The notes under the pieces are model-generated. The model was not told the DNA's origin. It did not search any database and saw only the letters and a program-made list of their open reading frames with translations. DNA of 12,108 nucleotides from Candidatus Latescibacterota bacterium (GTDB taxonomy: Bacteria; Eisenbacteria; RBG-16-71-46; SZUA-252): the NCBI GenBank assembly GCA_016207265.1, contig JACQPZ010000119.1, positions 1 through 12,108 of the forward strand. Reading direction: 5' to 3'. Within the stretch, counting starts at the first letter, position 1. Each line of letters starts with the position of its first letter. A program made the position numbers and the translations under genes. Of this stretch, positions 8,485 to 12,108 are shown piece by piece.

Positions 8485-9573
8485 CTACTGGAGCTTCAAC
8501 GTGCTGAGGCCCACGAGCGCCGCGAGCGCGGCCGCGATCCAGAACCGGACCACGACGCGCGGCTCCTTCCACCCCGAAAGCTCGAAATGATGGTGAAGCG
8601 GCGCCATCTTGAGGATCCGCTTCCCCCAGACCTTGAATGCGACCACCTGCGCCATCACCGAAAGGGCCTCCACCACGAACACGGCGCCGACGATGGCGAG
8701 GAGGAACTCCCTCTTGATCAGGACCGCGACCGTGCCCAACGCCGCGCCGAGCGAGAGCGATCCCGTATCTCCCATGAACACGTCGGCGGGGTGACAATTC
8801 CACCAGAGGAAGCCGAGCGTCGCCCCGACCACGGCCGAACAGAACACCGTCAGCTCGCCCACGCCCTGGATGTAGGGAATCTGGAGGTACTGGGAGAACT
8901 TCACGTGGCCGGTGACGTAGCACATCGCTCCCAACGCGAACGCGGCGAAGGTCGTCATCCCGGCCGCGAGCCCGTCGAGGCCGTCCGCCAGATTGACCGC
9001 GTTCGAAGCGCCGGTCACGACGAGGATCACGAACGGGAGGTAGAGCCAGCCGAAGTCGACGACGGTCCGCTTGAGGAACGGCACGTTCGTCTCGGCGGGG
9101 TCCAGCAGGCCGTGCGCGGGGTAGAAATAGACCGCCGAGAAGACCGCGATCCCCAGCACGACCTGTCCCGCGAGCTTGTAGCGGCCGAGGAGCCCCTTCC
9201 GCATCCCCTTCACCACGCGGAGGTAGTCGTCGATGAACCCGACGAGACCCATCCACACCGTGGCGAGGAGCGCGATCCACACATTGCGGTTTCCGAGATT
9301 CCCCCAGAGGAGCGTCGGCAAGGCGATGGCGATCACGAGGAGCACGCCGCCCATCGTGGGCGTCCCCGCCTTGGGTATGTGGCTCCGCGGCCCGTCCTCG
9401 CGCACCTGCTGCCCGATCTTGAGCGCGCGGAGCCTCCGGATCACGACGGGCCCGAGCCAGAGCGCGAGCAGAAGCGCTGTCGCCGCGGCGTACGCCGACC
9501 GGAACGTGATGTATCGAAACACGTTGAGGACCGGAAAATCCTGGTGGAGCGGATAGAGGAAGTGGTAGAGCAC
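8485..9573 (-). CDS. mraY: Phospho-MurNAc-pentapeptide transferase MraY (lipid I synthase)
   Basis: MraY transfers phospho-MurNAc-pentapeptide from UDP to undecaprenyl phosphate, forming lipid I in the inner membrane. The 362-residue product starts with the typical MLYHFLYPL and has about ten hydrophobic segments. Motifs seen are KAGTPTMGG (68-76), GFIDDYLRV (112-120) with the paired catalytic aspartates D115 and D116, NAVNLADGLDG (191-201), the third aspartate D269 in FMGDTGS, and PLHHHFE (325-331). These separate it from WecA-type relatives. The GTG start (9571-9573) is chosen because GGGGAGGAG ends 6 bases upstream and the protein then matches the family N-terminus. The open frame further upstream is shadow of murF. 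It begins 2 bases after the murF stop, and its own stop abuts the murD ATG. Confidence 0.98.
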   Translation of the reverse strand: MLYHFLYPLHQDFPVLNVFRYITFRSAYAAATALLLALWLGPVVIRRLRALKIGQQVREDGPRSHIPKAGTPTMGGVLLVIAIALPTLLWGNLGNRNVWIALLATVWMGLVGFIDDYLRVVKGMRKGLLGRYKLAGQVVLGIAVFSAVYFYPAHGLLDPAETNVPFLKRTVVDFGWLYLPFVILVVTGASNAVNLADGLDGLAAGMTTFAAFALGAMCYVTGHVKFSQYLQIPYIQGVGELTVFCSAVVGATLGFLWWNCHPADVFMGDTGSLSLGAALGTVAVLIKREFLLAIVGAVFVVEALSVMAQVVAFKVWGKRILKMAPLHHHFELSGWKEPRVVVRFWIAAALAALVGLSTLKLQ

Positions 9574-9575
9574 CG

Positions 9576-11030
9576 CTAGCTCCTCCCCGTCGCGTGCAGG
9601 GGGTCCAAGGCCGCGGATCGTCCGGGGGCGAGCGCTTCGACCACCTGCTCGAGCCGCATGCCGCGGGAAGCCTTCACGAGCACGAGGTCTCCCGGGCGCG
9701 CGTCGGCTCTCACCGCGTCCGCCATTTCGGGCACGCTCGCGAACCGGCGCGAGCGCGCGGGCTGGACGCCGGCGGCGCGTGCTCCGCGCTCGACCGCCTC
9801 CGCGAACGCTCCGGCCACGTAGAGCCACGCGCCGGACGGGAGCGCCCGGCCCATCTCCTCGTGGAACCGCTCCGAGTCGGGCCCCAGCTCGAGCATGTCG
9901 CCCAGGACCGCGCGGCGCTCGCCCTTCGTTTCGATCGTGCCGAGCAGGATCAGCGCCTCGCGCATCGACGCGGGGTTCGCGTTGTACGCGTCGTCCAGAA
10001 TGGAGATGCCCCCGTGGGTGAGAAGCTCGAGCCGATGCCGCTGCGGCTCGAGCACGCCGAGCGCCCGCGCGGCCTCCGCACGGGGAATGCCGAAGCGGTC
10101 GCCGACCAGGATCGCCGCAAGCGCGTTCCGGGCGTTGTGGCGTCCCAGCAGCTTGAGCTCGACCTCCGCGCCGTCGGCGAGAGCGAACCGCGTCCCTCCC
10201 GAAGCGGTGGAGGAGATCGTGGTGGGCCTCAAGTCCGCGTCCCCGCGGTCCAGCGCGTAGCTTCGCATCGGCGTGGGCCGCCCTCGGTTCAGCTTCCAGA
10301 GAAGCTCGTCGTCCGCGTTCAGCACGAGGAGCCCGTCGCGCGGGAGCGCCTCCGCAAGCTCGCTCTTCGCGCGCGCCACCTCTTCGACCGTGTGAAGCGA
10401 AGCAAGATGCGCGGGCGCCGCGTTGGTCAGCACGCCGACCTCGGGAAGGCAGAGGAGCGCAAGCTCCCGGATTTCGCCGCGCGCGCTCATGCCCAGCTCG
10501 ATCACCAGCATTTCATGCTCGCGGCGGAGCCATGTGAGCGTCAGCGGGAGCCCGATGTGGTTGTTCAGATTCCCCGAATTCTTGTGCACCCGGAATCGGG
10601 TCCCCAGCACGGCGGCGATCATCTCCTTCGTGGTGGTCTTTCCGTTCGAGCCGGTCACCGCGGTCGTGGGGAGCCCCGCCTGGACGCGGCAGTGCCGTCC
10701 CAGGCTCTGGAGGGCGCGAAGCGGGTCCTTCACGGCGATCACCGGCTTCCCCGTCCGTCTCCACGCCGGATCGCGCGGGCGGGAATCGCCGACAAGGCTC
10801 CCGGCCGCTCCCGACGCAAGCGCCGATGAGACGAAGTCGTGCCCATCGGCCTTGCTTCCGGGGAGCGGCACGAAGAGCTCCCCGCCCTCGAGGGCGCGGC
10901 TGTCGATCGCGCACGCGCTGAACCCAAGACGCGGCGGCGACGCTCCCGGCTCCGCCGGGAACGCGAACCGCCCGCCCGTCACGCGCATCACCTCTTCGAG
11001 CGAGAGCCAGGGGCTCGCCGCGTCGCTCAA
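9576..11030 (-). CDS. murF: UDP-MurNAc-tripeptide--D-alanyl-D-alanine ligase MurF
   Basis: MurF adds the D-Ala-D-Ala dipeptide to UDP-MurNAc-tripeptide using ATP, completing the cytoplasmic pentapeptide precursor. The 484-residue reading shows a MurF-type N-terminal domain (CAIDSRALEGGELFVPLPG, 40-58), the P-loop GSNGKTTTK (127-135), KNSGNLNNHIGLPLTL (150-165), ELGMSARGEI (178-187), NADDE (238-242), HNARNALAA (298-306), DDAYNANPASM (346-356), LGDMLELG (376-383) and KASRGMRLE (453-461). The start is inferred as TTG (11028-11030), overlapping the murE stop as TTGA. It gives the usual MurF N-terminal length, while the frame upstream to 11162 is murE shadow. The next in-frame GTG/ATG codons (residues 14-15) would cut into the N-terminal domain. 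The Shine-Dalgarno candidate GGGGG sits inside a palindrome. Confidence 0.96.
   Translation of the reverse strand: MSDAASPWLSLEEVMRVTGGRFAFPAEPGASPPRLGFSACAIDSRALEGGELFVPLPGSKADGHDFVSSALASGAAGSLVGDSRPRDPAWRRTGKPVIAVKDPLRALQSLGRHCRVQAGLPTTAVTGSNGKTTTKEMIAAVLGTRFRVHKNSGNLNNHIGLPLTLTWLRREHEMLVIELGMSARGEIRELALLCLPEVGVLTNAAPAHLASLHTVEEVARAKSELAEALPRDGLLVLNADDELLWKLNRGRPTPMRSYALDRGDADLRPTTISSTASGGTRFALADGAEVELKLLGRHNARNALAAILVGDRFGIPRAEAARALGVLEPQRHRLELLTHGGISILDDAYNANPASMREALILLGTIETKGERRAVLGDMLELGPDSERFHEEMGRALPSGAWLYVAGAFAEAVERGARAAGVQPARSRRFASVPEMADAVRADARPGDLVLVKASRGMRLEQVVEALAPGRSAALDPLHATGRS
9580..9588 (-). promoter_or_regulatory. Strong Shine-Dalgarno site for mraY
   Basis: GGGGAGGAG on the minus strand lies 6 bases upstream of the mraY GTG start and inside the last codons of murF. 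It is among the strongest ribosome binding sites in the window, and it fixes the mraY start well downstream of the beginning of its open frame. Confidence 0.75.
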
Positions 11031-12108
11031 CGGGGGTACCCCCGGCGCTTGAGCGCTGCGCGAGCCACCGCCCGGTCGTCGAACGGCACCGTGCTCCCTC
11101 CGATGATCTGGTACGTCTCGTGCCCTTTCCCCGCGATGAGCAGCGCGTCCCCGGGCTCGCACGCGGCGACGGCGGCCTCGATGGCCTCGGCGCGATCGGG
11201 GATGGTCCGGGCGTTCGCCGCCCTCGCCATTCCCGCCTCGATCTCGCGCAGGATCGCGAGGGGATCCTCGCTCCTCGGATTGTCCGACGTCAGGAACACC
11301 CGGTCCGCGCGGCGCGACGCCACGGCGCCCATGAGGGACCGCTTCCCCTTGTCACGGTCGCCGCCGCAGCCGAAGACGCACAGGAGCCGCCTCGGGCCGA
11401 ACCCGCGCACCGCCTGGAGCGCGCGATCGAGCGCGTCCGGCGTGTGGGCGTAGTCCACGAACACCTGGAAGGGCTGTCCCTCGTCCACCGGCTCGAGTCG
11501 GCCGGGCACGGAGAAGACCCGCTCGATCCCGGCCGCGATCGTCGCGGCCTCGATTCCGATCGCCCTGCACGCCGCGAACGCCGCCAGCGCGTTCATCACG
11601 TTGAATTCGCCGCGGAGACGGAGGGCGACCGGCGTTGCCTCGCGCCCCTCGAGAATCCGGAGTCTCGTGCCGTCCGGTCCCAGGTGCACGTCGCCGGCCC
11701 GCACCTCCGCCGCGGCTCCCATTCCGAAGCCCACGATGGGGCAATCGGCTTTCGTCCTGATCCAAAGGCCCGCCGGGTCGTCCACGTTGACCGCCCCCGA
11801 GAACCGCTTCGTCCGGTCCCCTCTCGTGTCCGACCGGAACAGCCGGGACTTGGCTTCGCGATACCCTTCCAGCGTGCCGTGAAAGTCGAGATGATCCTGG
11901 GTCAAGTTCGTGAACACTCCGACGTCGAACGCCACCCCATACGTCCGCTCGAGGGCGAGCGCGTGCGACGAGACCTCCAGGGCGACCGGGGTCGCCCCCC
12001 GATCCCTCCAGGCCCGAAGCATCCGCATGAGATCGGGCGCTTCGGGCGTCGTGTGCGGCGCCGTCTCGAGCTTCCCTTCGAACTCGTACCCCACGGTCCC
12101 GACGAACC
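11027..12108 (-). CDS. murE: UDP-MurNAc-L-Ala-D-Glu--meso-diaminopimelate ligase MurE (5' end outside window)
   Basis: MurE adds meso-diaminopimelate to UDP-MurNAc-dipeptide using ATP in the cytoplasm. The gene runs off the right edge. The open frame continues from the edge as FVGTVGYEF, which matches the family GTIGY segment, so the substrate domain and P-loop are missing from view and the GTG at 12092-12094 is not the start. Visible motifs are HTTPEA, EVSSHALALER, NLTQDHLDFHGT, the lysine-bearing YREAKSRLF that is usually carbamylated, VNVDDP, FNVMNALAA, VDYAHTPDAL, FGCGGDRDKGKR and AGKGHETYQ. DNPR (11273-11284), followed by SEDP, is the signature of meso-DAP-specific MurE, whereas lysine-adding enzymes differ here. 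About 360 of an expected roughly 490-500 residues are present. The stop overlaps the murF TTG by 4 bases. Confidence 0.97.
   Translation of the reverse strand, partial: FVGTVGYEFEGKLETAPHTTPEAPDLMRMLRAWRDRGATPVALEVSSHALALERTYGVAFDVGVFTNLTQDHLDFHGTLEGYREAKSRLFRSDTRGDRTKRFSGAVNVDDPAGLWIRTKADCPIVGFGMGAAAEVRAGDVHLGPDGTRLRILEGREATPVALRLRGEFNVMNALAAFAACRAIGIEAATIAAGIERVFSVPGRLEPVDEGQPFQVFVDYAHTPDALDRALQAVRGFGPRRLLCVFGCGGDRDKGKRSLMGAVASRRADRVFLTSDNPRSEDPLAILREIEAGMARAANARTIPDRAEAIEAAVAACEPGDALLIAGKGHETYQIIGGSTVPFDDRAVARAALKRRGYPR
11031..11044 (-). promoter_or_regulatory. GC palindrome covering the murF ribosome binding region
   Basis: A perfect 14-base palindrome, CGGGGGTACCCCCG, lies immediately upstream of the inferred murF TTG and within the last codons of murE. 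In RNA it could fold as a 5-base-pair GC stem with a GUAC tetraloop. The only Shine-Dalgarno-like bases for murF (the G run) are in its arm. Folding would hide the site unless ribosomes finishing murE open it, which suggests translational coupling. It could also be chance in GC-rich coding sequence. Confidence 0.4.

Noticed and set aside
7328..9280. Minus-strand open frame of 650 codons in another frame of murD and mraY
   Set aside because: Its Gly/Arg/Ala-rich translation is a frame-shifted reading of the same bases that encode MraY and MurD, with no recognisable domain.
7306..9579. Plus-strand open frame of 757 codons opposite murD and mraY
   Set aside because: It has the same Arg/His/Glu/Asp-rich shadow composition, no domain motif and no gap of its own. 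The opposite strand encodes motif-complete MurD and MraY.
9574..9828. N-terminal extension of mraY to position 9828
   Set aside because: The extension is out-of-frame murF sequence. The GTG at 9571-9573 has a strong Shine-Dalgarno site and yields the standard MraY N-terminus.

Overview
The window is a single uninterrupted minus-strand operon from the division and cell wall (dcw) cluster of a GC-rich bacterium. Read along the minus strand (right to left in these coordinates) the order is murE (5' end cut off by the window edge), murF, mraY, murD, ftsW, murG, murC, ftsQ, ftsA, ftsZ. It ends in a strong inverted repeat just after ftsZ. All ten genes are recognised from family motifs in their translations. 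There are no RNA genes, mobile elements, CRISPR arrays or long non-coding stretches. The only non-coding sequence beyond junctions of a few bases is the 27-base ftsA-ftsZ gap and the 87 bases after ftsZ.

The genes cover two linked processes. MurC, MurD, MurE and MurF are the four ATP-dependent ligases that add the peptide to UDP-MurNAc. MraY attaches the product to undecaprenyl phosphate (lipid I), and MurG adds GlcNAc (lipid II). FtsW is the SEDS glycosyltransferase that polymerises lipid II at the septum. FtsQ, FtsA and FtsZ build and anchor the division machinery. MurE carries the DNPR motif, so the peptidoglycan should contain meso-diaminopimelate. FtsA keeps its C-terminal membrane helix and FtsZ its C-terminal FtsA-binding peptide, so the FtsZ-FtsA membrane link looks intact.

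The genes are packed very tightly. Three junctions are 4-base start/stop overlaps (murE-murF, murD-ftsW, murC-ftsQ), one overlaps by 11 bases (ftsW-murG), one is directly abutting (mraY-murD), and the gaps elsewhere are 2, 6, 13 and 27 bases. Five of the nine visible starts are non-ATG (GTG for mraY, ftsW, murG and ftsQ; TTG for murF). Several starts given here are shorter than the longest open frame because the upstream extension is only out-of-frame shadow of the preceding gene.

The meso-DAP chemistry, FtsQ, FtsA and high GC point to a diderm (Gram-negative type) bacterium. The gene order and protein style would fit a Gemmatimonadota- or Eisenbacteria-like lineage, but that placement is a guess from general resemblance only. 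murB and ddl, often found between murC and ftsQ, are missing from that position. I found no sign of a previously undescribed system; the noteworthy points are details of a conserved operon.
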